Of a stretch of DNA of 64,000 nt, positions 1 through 5,656 are shown one piece after another (within the stretch, counting starts at the first letter, position 1; every line of letters begins with the position of its first letter). The notes beneath the pieces were generated by a model. It was not told the origin of the DNA and ran no database searches. It saw only the letters and a list, made by a program, of their open reading frames with translations. Position numbers and translations under genes: made by a program. Location: positions 1 through 64,000 of the IMG/VR virus record IMGVR_UViG_3300032093_000090; one strand, 5' to 3'. This stretch comes from a virus.

Positions 1-5
1 ATTTT

Positions 6-81
6 GGTCTGTTAGTGTTAGCGGTAAGCACGCGAGCCTGTCACGCTTGTAGGAGGGATTCGAATTCCCTACAGACCGCCA
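6..81 (+). tRNA. tRNA-Asp (GTC)
   Basis: Cloverleaf with acceptor GGTCTGT/ACAGACC, anticodon loop CTGTCAC (anticodon GTC), T-arm AGGGA-TTCGAAT-TCCCT and an encoded CCA end. It is the first complete gene in the window, so the cluster probably continues upstream. Confidence 0.95.
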
Positions 82-362
82 AGTTATGGTCTTAGTCTAT
101 AAATGCATAAAGAAAGTCTAAGTTAAATGGCAACCCAAAGTGGGACCAACCATTTTAGAACCCGCCGGAGTAACGTCTGGCTACTGTGACCCGCAGAAAG
201 TGAAGTAAGTTCGTAACTTACGGGTGGTAGTCTTTAAACCTAAAGGCCGTTGGCAGCACGAGAGCGGTCCTTGTCGGGAAGCGGGTGGAAGGTACGCGTG
301 AGAGATATGATAGCGTCATATTTTTCTGTACTATAATTACCGCCGGAGGACGCAGAGCATTT
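82..362 (+). ncRNA. candidate structured non-coding RNA between tRNA-Asp and tRNA-Leu
   Basis: No convincing reading frame lies in these 281 bases, yet they hold much potential pairing. A perfect 7-bp hairpin GTAAGTT-CGT-AACTTAC (205-221) sits inside outer pairs ACCC/GGGT and GGCTAC/GTAGTC. AAATGG/CCATTT encloses CCCA/TGGG near 130-160. ATATGA/TCATAT lies near 306-322. A long-range ACCCGC/GCGGGT pair could close most of the region. I recognise no RNase P, tmRNA, 6S or group I intron signature. Phage tRNA clusters are known to hold extra stable RNAs (T4 RNAs C and D, GOLLD in other phages), so a stable RNA is plausible. Strand is assumed from the flanking tRNAs. Confidence 0.4.
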
Positions 363-439
363 GCCTAGGTGACGGAATTGGTATACGTGTTGGTCTTAGA
401 AGCCAAATTTTGAGAGTTCGAGTCTCTCCTTAGGCACCA
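363..439 (+). tRNA. tRNA-Leu (TAG) with shrunken variable arm
   Basis: Acceptor GCCTAGG/CTTAGGC, anticodon stem TTGGT/GCCAA with loop CTTAGAA (anticodon TAG), T-arm GAGAG-TTCGAGT-CTCTC and encoded CCA. The body reads like a class II leucine tRNA, but the long variable arm expected for Leu is reduced to about six bases. Identity therefore rests on the anticodon. Confidence 0.85.
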
Positions 440-532
440 TATTGAAACATTCTAAACTGGACGCAGGTTCTGAGAAGTAAGACCTTGATTGATCCCCAAG
501 AAGGTATGGAGAATAAGAGTGTTTCAATATGG
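437..532 (+). repeat. hairpin-flanked tRNA spacer, element A
   Basis: A 13-bp perfect inverted repeat CCATATTGAAACA (437-449) / TGTTTCAATATGG (520-532) brackets about 70 bases. The 5' arm contains the CCA end of tRNA-Leu and the 3' arm enters the first two bases of tRNA-Ala. Inside the arms is the pair ACATTCT/AGAGTGT, shared in form with elements B and C. There is no convincing tRNA fold and no open frame of note. It may be a processing element or a decayed tRNA. Confidence 0.55.
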
Positions 533-606
533 GGGTGTAGCTCAGTTGGGAGAGCGGTTGCTTTGCAAGCAATAGGTCGCAGGTTCGAACCCTGTCTCCT
601 CCACCA
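531..606 (+). tRNA. tRNA-Ala (TGC)
   Basis: Anticodon stem GTTGC/GCAAT with loop TTTGCAA (anticodon TGC), a T-arm with loop TTCGAAC, and encoded CCA. The acceptor GGGGGTG/CTCCTCC carries one T-T mismatch and a wobble pair. Confidence 0.92.
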
Positions 607-616
607 TATAAATAAT

Positions 617-693
617 CGGTGTGTAGCGCAGTCTGGTAGCGCTCCTGGTTTGGGACCAGGCGGTCGGAGGTTCGAATCCTTTCACACCGACCA
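617..693 (+). tRNA. tRNA-Pro (TGG)
   Basis: Acceptor CGGTGTG/CACACCG, anticodon stem CCTGG/CCAGG with loop TTTGGGA (anticodon TGG), T-loop TTCGAAT and encoded CCA. Confidence 0.95.
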
Positions 694-716
694 TTATTTT
701 TAACATAGGAAAAATT

Positions 717-905
717 ATGAACTCAACAAATGACATCAAAACAAATCTCGAAGCATATCTTGCTGAAAACGAGAAATTCGAAAAAGGTAATAGTGCTGCC
801 GGGACTCGCGCCCGCAAGGCATTAGGTGAACTTGCAAAAGCTGTAAAAGCTAGACGCAACGAAATTACTGCAGAAAAGAACGCTCGCAAAGAAGCGAAAG
901 CGTAA
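717..905 (+). CDS. histone H1-like small basic protein
   Basis: The 62-residue product is rich in Lys, Arg, Ala and Glu. Its core (EKFEKGN at residues 19-25, then AAGTRARKAL, then Lys/Arg pairs) resembles the short histone H1/Hc1-like proteins of some bacteria and phages. Such proteins bind DNA without sequence specificity, so a role in compacting phage DNA or coating host DNA is plausible but inferred. The ATG follows a TAGGAAA ribosome site. The gene lies between tRNA-Pro and tRNA-Asn, so it is probably processed out of the tRNA precursor transcript. Family assignment is by motif memory only. Confidence 0.7.
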   Translation: MNSTNDIKTNLEAYLAENEKFEKGNSAAGTRARKALGELAKAVKARRNEITAEKNARKEAKA

Positions 906-912
906 TTTTTAT

Positions 913-988
913 TCCCTGATAGCTCAGTCGGTAGAGCGACGGACTGTTAATCCGCAGGTCGGTGGTTCGAACCCACCTCGGGGAGCCA
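913..988 (+). tRNA. tRNA-Asn (GTT)
   Basis: Acceptor TCCCTGA/TCGGGGA, anticodon loop CTGTTAA (anticodon GTT), T-loop TTCGAAC and encoded CCA. Confidence 0.94.
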
Positions 989-990
989 TT

Positions 991-1075
991 GGAGGTGCCG
1001 CCGTAATGGTATGGCAGGAGACTGTAAATCTTCCGACTTATGTCACAATTGGTTCGATCCCAATCACCTCCACCA
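991..1075 (+). tRNA. tRNA-Tyr (GTA)
   Basis: Acceptor GGAGGTG/CACCTCC, anticodon stem GGAGA/TCTTC with loop CTGTAAA (anticodon GTA), a class II variable arm (GAC/GTC) and encoded CCA. Confidence 0.95.
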
Positions 1076-1078
1076 ACC

Positions 1079-1154
1079 GCATCGTTAACTCAGTTGGTAG
1101 AGTTCCTGCCTTACACGCAGGCTGTCGGGAGTTCGAGTCTCTCACGATGCACCA
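1079..1154 (+). tRNA. tRNA-Val (TAC)
   Basis: Acceptor GCATCGT/ACGATGC, anticodon stem CCTGC/GCAGG with loop CTTACAC (anticodon TAC), T-loop TTCGAGT and encoded CCA. Confidence 0.95.
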
Positions 1155-1172
1155 ATTTTTTAGAAAGCTTAT

Positions 1173-1436
1173 ATGAACTATAAACCTTTGCATGATAAAG
1201 TATTAGTAATTGAAAATGAAAAGCCAAAAGAAACCGAAAGCGGTATTTATGTTGGTGAAGCCCGTATGGATGAAAACACAAGAGCAGGTACTGTTCTTGC
1301 AATTGGTCCAGATGTATATGAGGTTAAAGTTGGAGATGTAGTATATCCAATGTGGACAAAAGCTAAAGTCGTAAAAGACGGTGACAAGTATATGGGAATT
1401 ATTTCTCAAGAAGATATTCTAGCAGTACAAGAATAA
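1173..1436 (+). CDS. GroES-like co-chaperonin (Cpn10 family, T4 gp31-like role)
   Basis: The 87-residue product is close to the usual Cpn10 length. It opens with PLHDKVLV, has the mobile-loop region ending in SGIYV (about 23-27), then GTVLAIGPD (39-47), VKVGDVVY (50-57) and a C-terminal strand ILAV. In T4-like phages gp31 replaces host GroES on GroEL so that the major capsid protein can fold, and the same job is likely here. No GroEL is in the window, so it must use the host chaperonin. The gene is embedded between tRNA-Val and tRNA-Arg. Its ribosome site is weak and the start is the only sensible ATG. Confidence 0.88.
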   Translation: MNYKPLHDKVLVIENEKPKETESGIYVGEARMDENTRAGTVLAIGPDVYEVKVGDVVYPMWTKAKVVKDGDKYMGIISQEDILAVQE

Positions 1437-1443
1437 AAATTAG

Positions 1444-1518
1444 CTGGCGCTAGTATAACGGATAATACAGCTGCCTTCTAAGCAGTCAATAGAGGTTCGA
1501 TTCCTCTGCGCCGGACCA
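1444..1518 (+). tRNA. tRNA-Arg (TCT)
   Basis: Acceptor CTGGCGC/GCGCCGG with one wobble, anticodon stem CTGC/GCAG with loop CTTCTAA (anticodon TCT), T-loop TTCGATT and encoded CCA. It serves AGA/AGG codons, which are common in this AT-rich genome. Confidence 0.93.
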
Positions 1519-1525
1519 AACACAG

Positions 1526-1599
1526 GCGGGGTTGGAGTAATGGTAACTCAACAGACTTTGACTCTGTCGTTCCTGGTTCGAGCCCAGGGCCCTGTTCCA
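1526..1599 (+). tRNA. tRNA-Gln (TTG)
   Basis: Anticodon stem ACAGA/TCTGT with loop CTTTGAC (anticodon TTG), T-arm CCTGG-TTCGAGC-CCAGG and encoded CCA. The acceptor GCGGGGT/GCCCTGT relies on three wobble pairs including 1-72. A weak first pair is a known feature of glutamine tRNAs. Confidence 0.88.
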
Positions 1600-1615
1600 T
1601 TTTTAGGAGAAAGTA

Positions 1616-1756
1616 ATGAAACTTAAGATGATCGTCAAGCAACGTAATCGCTTCGTTGCTTTGGCATTACAACGCAAAGCGGGAGTCCATCGTAAAAGTA
1701 ATAAAGCTTTGCGAAGGCAACATAATGCGAGTATAGCTCAGTTGGTAGAGCAGTAG
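1616..1756 (+). CDS. small basic protein ending inside tRNA-Lys
   Basis: A TAGGAG ribosome site lies eight bases before an ATG that opens a 46-codon frame. The product is strongly basic (MKLKMIVKQRN at the N-terminus, then KAGVHRKSNKALRRQ). I recall similar short Lys/Arg-rich proteins in other phage genomes but cannot name a function; nucleic-acid binding is the obvious guess. The last ten or so codons overlap the 5' part of tRNA-Lys, so the stop TAG lies within the tRNA D-arm region. tRNA maturation would thus cut this mRNA near its 3' end. The strong ribosome site and composition argue that it is real. Confidence 0.6.
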   Translation: MKLKMIVKQRNRFVALALQRKAGVHRKSNKALRRQHNASIAQLVEQ

Positions 1757-1802
1757 ACTTTTAATCTATTGGTCGTGGGTTCGAATCCCCCTACTCGTAC
1801 CA
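1727..1802 (+). tRNA. tRNA-Lys (TTT)
   Basis: Acceptor GCGAGTA/TACTCGT, anticodon loop CTTTTAA (anticodon TTT), T-loop TTCGAAT and encoded CCA. Its 5' part is also the 3' end of a small basic coding frame. Confidence 0.95.
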
Positions 1803-1892
1803 TATAAAAGCACTCTTGTCAGCACTGTGGGAAGCGCAGATAGACAATACTAGAACAAGGTTCGAATCCAAACAAGAGTGTTTCTATATGGT
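1799..1892 (+). repeat. hairpin-flanked tRNA spacer, element B (tRNA-like)
   Basis: ACCATATA (1799-1806) pairs with TATATGGT (1885-1892). Inside it, GCACTCTT (1810-1817) pairs with AAGAGTGT (1874-1881), spanning a tRNA-sized 72 bases. A T-loop-like GGTTCGAATCC sits 4-5 bases before the inner 3' arm, but its stem is only 2 bp. No good D or anticodon arm is visible and no CCA follows. It may be a decayed tRNA or a processing element, and it shares its arms with elements A and C. Confidence 0.55.
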
Positions 1893-1897
1893 AATAT

Positions 1898-1972
1898 GCA
1901 GATGTTAGTTTAGTGGCAAAACCTCGGGTTGTGATTCCGATATCATGAGTTCAATTCTCATACGTCTGCCCA
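1898..1972 (+). tRNA. tRNA-His (GTG)
   Basis: The anticodon loop TTGTGAT gives anticodon GTG. G at 1898 can pair with C73 at 1969, giving the extra G-1:C73 pair that marks histidine tRNAs. The acceptor is CAGATGT/ACGTCTG, followed by encoded CCA. Confidence 0.93.
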
Positions 1973-1974
1973 AT

Positions 1975-2054
1975 GGGTTGGGATATTTCAATTGGTTAGA
2001 AACGGGGATGTATATGCCGCGTAATGTGAGTTCGACTCTCACTCCCACCCACCA
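1975..2054 (+). tRNA. tRNA-like gene, anticodon uncertain
   Basis: The acceptor GGGTTGG/CCCACCC (one mismatch), a D-arm with TTTC/GAAA, a perfect T-arm GTGAG-TTCGACT-CTCAC and encoded ACCA make this tRNA-like. The anticodon arm is poor: CGG/CCG plus one wobble. The only loop with T at position 33 reads GTA (Tyr), which would duplicate the Tyr tRNA at 991. It may be a degenerate or non-canonical tRNA, or may need editing of the stem. I do not assign an amino acid. Confidence 0.6.
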
Positions 2055-2062
2055 ATAATTTC

Positions 2063-2150
2063 GGAAACGTGGTCGAGTGGTCTATGGCTCTAGTCTTGAA
2101 AACTAGCGATCCGAAAGGGTCCGTGAGTTCGAATCTCACCGTTTCCTCCA
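2063..2150 (+). tRNA. tRNA-Ser (TGA)
   Basis: Acceptor GGAAACG/CGTTTCC, anticodon stem CTAGT/ACTAG with loop CTTGAAA (anticodon TGA), a long class II variable arm and encoded CCA. Confidence 0.95.
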
Positions 2151-2154
2151 GATC

Positions 2155-2243
2155 GGAAAGTGGGCAGGATGGTAATGCAGCAGATTGCTAATCTGTCACT
2201 GGATTAAACCGGTGAGTGGGTTCGACTCCCACACTTTCCACCA
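2155..2243 (+). tRNA. tRNA-Ser (GCT)
   Basis: Acceptor GGAAAGT/ACTTTCC, anticodon loop TTGCTAA (anticodon GCT), long class II variable arm (CACTGG...CCGGTG) and encoded CCA. Confidence 0.94.
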
Positions 2244-2359
2244 TATAAAAGCATTCTTGATATAAGACAAAGCAGGAGAAGAAACATAGTATCTGCAGAT
2301 GCAAAAGTTTCAGAGCTTGACTCCTCCTAGGCTTGCATTCGAGAGTGCCTCTATATGGT
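2240..2359 (+). repeat. hairpin-flanked tRNA spacer, element C
   Basis: ACCATATA (2240-2247) pairs with TATATGGT (2352-2359). Inside, GCATTCT (2251-2257) pairs with AGAGTGC (2342-2348), the same conserved inner stem as in elements A and B. Further pairing (GAAAC/GTTTC, AGGAG/CTCCT) and the 10-bp palindrome ATCTGCAGAT lie within. The 3' arm overlaps the first bases of tRNA-Met. It is longer than elements A and B and not tRNA-like. Confidence 0.55.
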
Positions 2360-2431
2360 GATGTAGCATAATGGTAGTGCACCAGCTTCATACGCTGTCA
2401 AGTGTAAGTTCGACTCTTACTATCACCACCA
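2357..2431 (+). tRNA. tRNA-Met or tRNA-Ile2 (CAT)
   Basis: Acceptor GGTGATG/TATCACC, anticodon stem CCAGC/GCTGT with loop TTCATAC (anticodon CAT), T-loop TTCGACT and encoded CCA. Sequence alone does not separate elongator Met from a lysidine-modified isoleucine tRNA. No other Ile tRNA is in the window. Confidence 0.9.
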
Positions 2432-2437
2432 GATTAT

Positions 2438-2515
2438 CCGCCTTTAGCTCAATTGGATTAGAGCACTTGGCTACGAACCAAGAGGTTGGGGATTCGAATT
2501 CCTCAGGGCGGTCCA
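2438..2515 (+). tRNA. tRNA-Arg (ACG)
   Basis: Acceptor CCGCCTT/AGGGCGG, anticodon stem CTTGG/CCAAG with loop CTACGAA (anticodon ACG), T-loop TTCGAAT and encoded CCA. Reading of CGN codons would need A34 to become inosine by the host enzyme. Confidence 0.94.
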
Positions 2516-2520
2516 TATTA

Positions 2521-2595
2521 GCCGACTTAGCACAGTGGTAGTGCAATCGCCTTGTAAGCGATAGGTCATCAGTTCGAATCCGATAGTCGGCACCA
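2521..2595 (+). tRNA. tRNA-Thr (TGT)
   Basis: Acceptor GCCGACT/AGTCGGC, anticodon stem ATCGC/GCGAT with loop CTTGTAA (anticodon TGT), T-loop TTCGAAT and encoded CCA. Confidence 0.95.
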
Positions 2596-2601
2596 GTTTG
2601 T

Positions 2602-2675
2602 TTCTCCCTAGTGTAATGGCAGCACGTCGGTCTCCAAAACCGTTAGTAAGAGTTCGAGTCTCTTGGGGGATGCCA
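2602..2675 (+). tRNA. tRNA-Trp (CCA)
   Basis: Anticodon stem CGGT/ACCG with loop CTCCAAA (anticodon CCA), T-loop TTCGAGT and an encoded GCCA end. The acceptor TCTCCC/GGGGGA pairs, but position 1-72 is a T-T mismatch. Confidence 0.88.
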
Positions 2676-2694
2676 AAAATAATAGAATATTTTA

Positions 2695-2723
2695 TTGACA
2701 ATAATATATAAAACTGTTATAAT
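2695..2723 (+). promoter_or_regulatory. sigma70-type early promoter
   Basis: TTGACA (2695-2700) and TATAAT (2718-2723) are separated by 17 bp, a full consensus match. Transcription would begin just before tRNA-Gly and run into the RNase H-like gene and the halogenase operon. Confidence 0.88.
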
Positions 2724-2742
2724 AAGAGTATAGATAGTTAAC

Positions 2743-2816
2743 GCGGGTGTCGTAAAATGGTATTACCTTAGCCTTCCAAGCTAAAGTCGAGGGTTCGATT
2801 CCCTTCGCCCGCTCCA
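2743..2816 (+). tRNA. tRNA-Gly (TCC)
   Basis: Acceptor GCGGGTG/CGCCCGC, anticodon stem TTAGC/GCTAA with loop CTTCCAA (anticodon TCC), T-loop TTCGATT and encoded CCA. It is the first gene after the sigma70 promoter at 2695. Confidence 0.95.
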
Positions 2817-2828
2817 TTAAGGTGTATT

Positions 2829-3311
2829 ATGCAAAAAATTAATATCGAAGAAGTAAAATCATTTATCGTATCACAGTCTCCTGAAACTAAAATTTATATT
2901 GGAGCAGATTCTGAAAGATATCGTCGTAATGAAAAATGGTATGCTGATTATACTCTTGCTATTGTAGTACATATTGATGGATGTCATGGTTGCAAAATTT
3001 TTGGGGAAGTACAAACTGAATTGGATTATGACGCAAAGAATAGCAAACCTTCTATGCGTCTAATGAATGAAGTTTATAAGGTTGCAGAATTGTATCACAA
3101 AATTGTAGATTGTATTGAAGATAAAGATGTTGAAATCCATTTGGATATTAATCCGGATGTTAAACATAATAGCTCGTTTGTAATACAACAAGCAGTTGGT
3201 TATATCAAAGGTACTTGCAATGTTGTACCTATGGTTAAGCCCCAGGCATTTGCAGCAACATATTGTGCAGATAGATTAAAAGAAATTTTAGCATACCAAG
3301 AGGCAGCATAA
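2829..3311 (+). CDS. RNase H-like protein of the YkuK/DUF458 family
   Basis: The 160-residue product shows the layout of this RNase H-fold family: IYIGADSER near residues 22-30 (first acidic strand), HLDINPD near 104-110, then SSFVIQQAVGYI and KPQAFAATYCADR in the C-terminal half. The Asp residues D26, D106 and D110 and the late ADR segment are candidate metal ligands. Nuclease activity is inferred from the fold; the family has no settled function. An AAGG ribosome site precedes the ATG. It is the first protein gene after the promoter at 2695 and ends two bases before the first halogenase-like gene, so all are likely co-transcribed. Confidence 0.7.
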   Translation: MQKINIEEVKSFIVSQSPETKIYIGADSERYRRNEKWYADYTLAIVVHIDGCHGCKIFGEVQTELDYDAKNSKPSMRLMNEVYKVAELYHKIVDCIEDKDVEIHLDINPDVKHNSSFVIQQAVGYIKGTCNVVPMVKPQAFAATYCADRLKEILAYQEAA

Positions 3312-3313
3312 CT

Positions 3314-4492
3314 ATGAAAAAAATAACAATTATTGGCAGAGGTACCGCAGGGTGTGTAGCAGTTACTCATTTTTTAAGATGGACTGATTGGGAAATTGAT
3401 TGGGTGTTTGATCCTAATATTAATCCTCAAGCTGTGGGGGAAGGGTCCGATCTTGCATTACCCACACTATTAGACCAAAACATTGATTTTAAATACACCG
3501 ATTTACTTAAATTAAATGGCACTGTTAAAATGGGTGTCAATAAAACTAATTGGGGAAAATTTGGCAAAGATTTCATGCATGTATTTGGAAGCGTATCGGG
3601 ACACGCAATTCATTTTAATGCAGTAGATCTTCAAAATTTTATTATTAGTTATATGGGAGAACAGCCCAGAGTTAAGATTATTCATAAAAATGTTGCCCAT
3701 GATGCCATTGATAGCGATCATATTTTTGATTGCTCCGGAGCCCCAAAAGATTATACCGATTATACAATATCTGATTACATTCCCGTTAATGCTGCATATG
3801 TTACACAATGTAACTGGGAAAACGCAAGATTCACCCACACGGAAGCAATAGCAATGCCTCACGGCTGGGTATTTGGAATACCATTAACTAATAGATGCGC
3901 TATTGGTTATTTGTATAATACAAACGTATCATCATTAGATGAAGTTAAAAAAGATGTTCCGGTTATACTTGAAGGATTAAATCTTGTTCCTGACAGAACA
4001 AGCCATCTACAATTTAAAAATTATTACAGAAAAAAGAATTTTGATAAACGAGTTGGGTACGGAGGCAACGCCTCATTCTTTTTAGAACCTTTAGAAGCAA
4101 CATCTATATCTTCTATGGATATGGTTCAACGATTTGCGTATGATATTTGGGTAGATGATAAAGATGTTGAAAAGGTAAATAACGATTATACGTTGCATTT
4201 TGAAAAAATAGAAACATTTTTAATGCTGCACTATTATGCGGGTTCTAAATTCGATACGCCGTTTTGGGATTTTGCTATTAAGCGAGGCGAAAACAAAATT
4301 AAATCAATTCATACATCCGATTATAAAGAGCACTTTATAGATACATTAAAAATGGTTAAAATGTCAGACTCATTAGATATTAGAACTCTAAAAAATACTA
4401 CGTTTTCAGTGTGGCCAATCAAGCCTTCTATGAAAGATCACATTTATAATTTAGGTATTTTTGATAAACTATGCAAAGAATTTAATGTATGA
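3314..4492 (+). CDS. flavin-dependent tryptophan-halogenase-like protein, copy 1
   Basis: The 392-residue product has the N-terminal FAD-binding motif IIGRGTAG (6-13) and VGEGS (41-45). In TVKMGVNKTNWG, K72 aligns with the catalytic lysine of PrnA-type halogenases. GWVFGIPL (184-191) stands where the family has WxWxIP, with Phe for the second Trp. LEPLEATSI matches the family EPLEST segment holding the active-site Glu. At about 390 residues it is shorter than the roughly 530-residue tryptophan halogenases. Cyanophage halogenases of this type exist (VirX1 of phage Syn10 iodinates diverse substrates). Substrate and halide are unknown, and reduced FAD must come from a host or unlinked reductase. 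The downstream paralogue overlaps it by ATGA. Confidence 0.82.
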   Translation: MKKITIIGRGTAGCVAVTHFLRWTDWEIDWVFDPNINPQAVGEGSDLALPTLLDQNIDFKYTDLLKLNGTVKMGVNKTNWGKFGKDFMHVFGSVSGHAIHFNAVDLQNFIISYMGEQPRVKIIHKNVAHDAIDSDHIFDCSGAPKDYTDYTISDYIPVNAAYVTQCNWENARFTHTEAIAMPHGWVFGIPLTNRCAIGYLYNTNVSSLDEVKKDVPVILEGLNLVPDRTSHLQFKNYYRKKNFDKRVGYGGNASFFLEPLEATSISSMDMVQRFAYDIWVDDKDVEKVNNDYTLHFEKIETFLMLHYYAGSKFDTPFWDFAIKRGENKIKSIHTSDYKEHFIDTLKMVKMSDSLDIRTLKNTTFSVWPIKPSMKDHIYNLGIFDKLCKEFNV

Positions 4493-5655
4493 AAAAATTA
4501 GCAATTATAGGAAAAGGGACTGCCGGTGTTTTGTCTGCATTACATTTTATTAGACACACTGACTGGGTAATAGATTTTTATTATGACTCCGGTGTAAAAC
4601 CACAAGCCGTAGGAGAAGGATCCTTACCGGGATTTCCAGCGCAGCTATATAATAACGCAAATTTTAATACATTTGATTTATTAAATGTAGACGGTACTTT
4701 AAAAACTGGAATATATAAAGAAAATTGGGGGAACAAACATAGTTCATTTTTCCACCATTTTTATCCAGGGCAGGTAGGTTATCACTTTAACGCAGTTAAA
4801 TTACAACAATATATTTTCAACCATCTTGAGAATAACCGCAGAGTTACGATTATAGATAAACACGTAGATTCGTATGATTCTATAGATGCAGATTTTATTA
4901 TGGATTGTTCTGGCAAACCTGCAGATTATAGTAATTATTATACTGCAGAATATATACCTGTAAATTCAGTATATGTAACGCAGTGTTTTTGGGATTCTCC
5001 AAAATTTCAGTATACTCTTAGCAATGCGGAAAAACACGGATGGTATTTTGGCATTCCTCTTATGAATAGATGTTCTATTGGGTATATGTACAACAATAGT
5101 ATAAGTTCTTTAGATGAAATCAAGGAAGACGCATTAAAGATAATACAAACCAACAATCTGATACCTAGTGATACTACGTCATCATTCTCTTTTAACAATT
5201 ATTACCATAAAAATAATTATTCAAAGAGAGTAGTTTATAATGGAAACGCTTCATTCTTCCTTGAACCATTAGAGGCAACCTCTATTGGTATTATAGAAAA
5301 TATTCAACGGAAAGCATTTGATGTTTGGAACGGCATAGTTTCACCTGAAGATGCAAATAAAGAATATTTAAATTTTATTATCGAAACAGAAACAATGATC
5401 ATGCTGCATTATTCGGCAGGATCAAAATTTAATTCTAATTTTTGGGATTTCGCAGAAAAACGAGGAACTGATTGCATAGAAAAGGCAATGACTACTGATA
5501 AATTTAAAAATATTATAGATTTATCTTATCAGGAAGAACATCGGAATCTGTTTTACGCGCCGTTTATAGACTCATATTCAACATGGACAGCATCTTCTTT
5601 TCATCAAAACATTGAAGGCCTTGGCCTTAAAGACAATCTTAAAAAATATCTATAG
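4489..5655 (+). CDS. flavin-dependent tryptophan-halogenase-like protein, copy 2
   Basis: This 388-residue paralogue of the upstream gene keeps the same landmarks: IIGKGTAG at the N-terminus, VGEGS, the TLKTGIYKENWG segment with the lysine expected for halogenation, GWYFGIPL in place of WxWxIP, and LEPLEATSIG. Its ATG overlaps the stop of copy 1 (ATGA), so translation is probably coupled. The two proteins diverge clearly, which suggests different substrates, different positions on one substrate, or a heteromer rather than a recent duplication. Both keep the key Lys and Glu, so neither looks dead. It ends one base before the start of a 2OG-Fe(II) oxygenase. Confidence 0.82.
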   Translation: MKKLAIIGKGTAGVLSALHFIRHTDWVIDFYYDSGVKPQAVGEGSLPGFPAQLYNNANFNTFDLLNVDGTLKTGIYKENWGNKHSSFFHHFYPGQVGYHFNAVKLQQYIFNHLENNRRVTIIDKHVDSYDSIDADFIMDCSGKPADYSNYYTAEYIPVNSVYVTQCFWDSPKFQYTLSNAEKHGWYFGIPLMNRCSIGYMYNNSISSLDEIKEDALKIIQTNNLIPSDTTSSFSFNNYYHKNNYSKRVVYNGNASFFLEPLEATSIGIIENIQRKAFDVWNGIVSPEDANKEYLNFIIETETMIMLHYSAGSKFNSNFWDFAEKRGTDCIEKAMTTDKFKNIIDLSYQEEHRNLFYAPFIDSYSTWTASSFHQNIEGLGLKDNLKKYL

Positions 5656-5656
5656 T

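Noticed and set aside
153-228. A tRNA-like fold using the 205-221 hairpin as a T-arm
   Set aside because: The loop TTCGTAA lacks the conserved A58, there is no anticodon arm or CCA end, and the acceptor has a mismatch.
300-345. TATAAT-like sequence near 335 as a promoter for tRNA-Leu
   Set aside because: No -35 element lies at 16-18 bp, and the site is inside the structured region.
542-2701. Minus-strand open frames across the tRNA cluster
   Set aside because: They run through several tRNA genes, have no ribosome sites and their predicted peptides reflect tRNA sequence.
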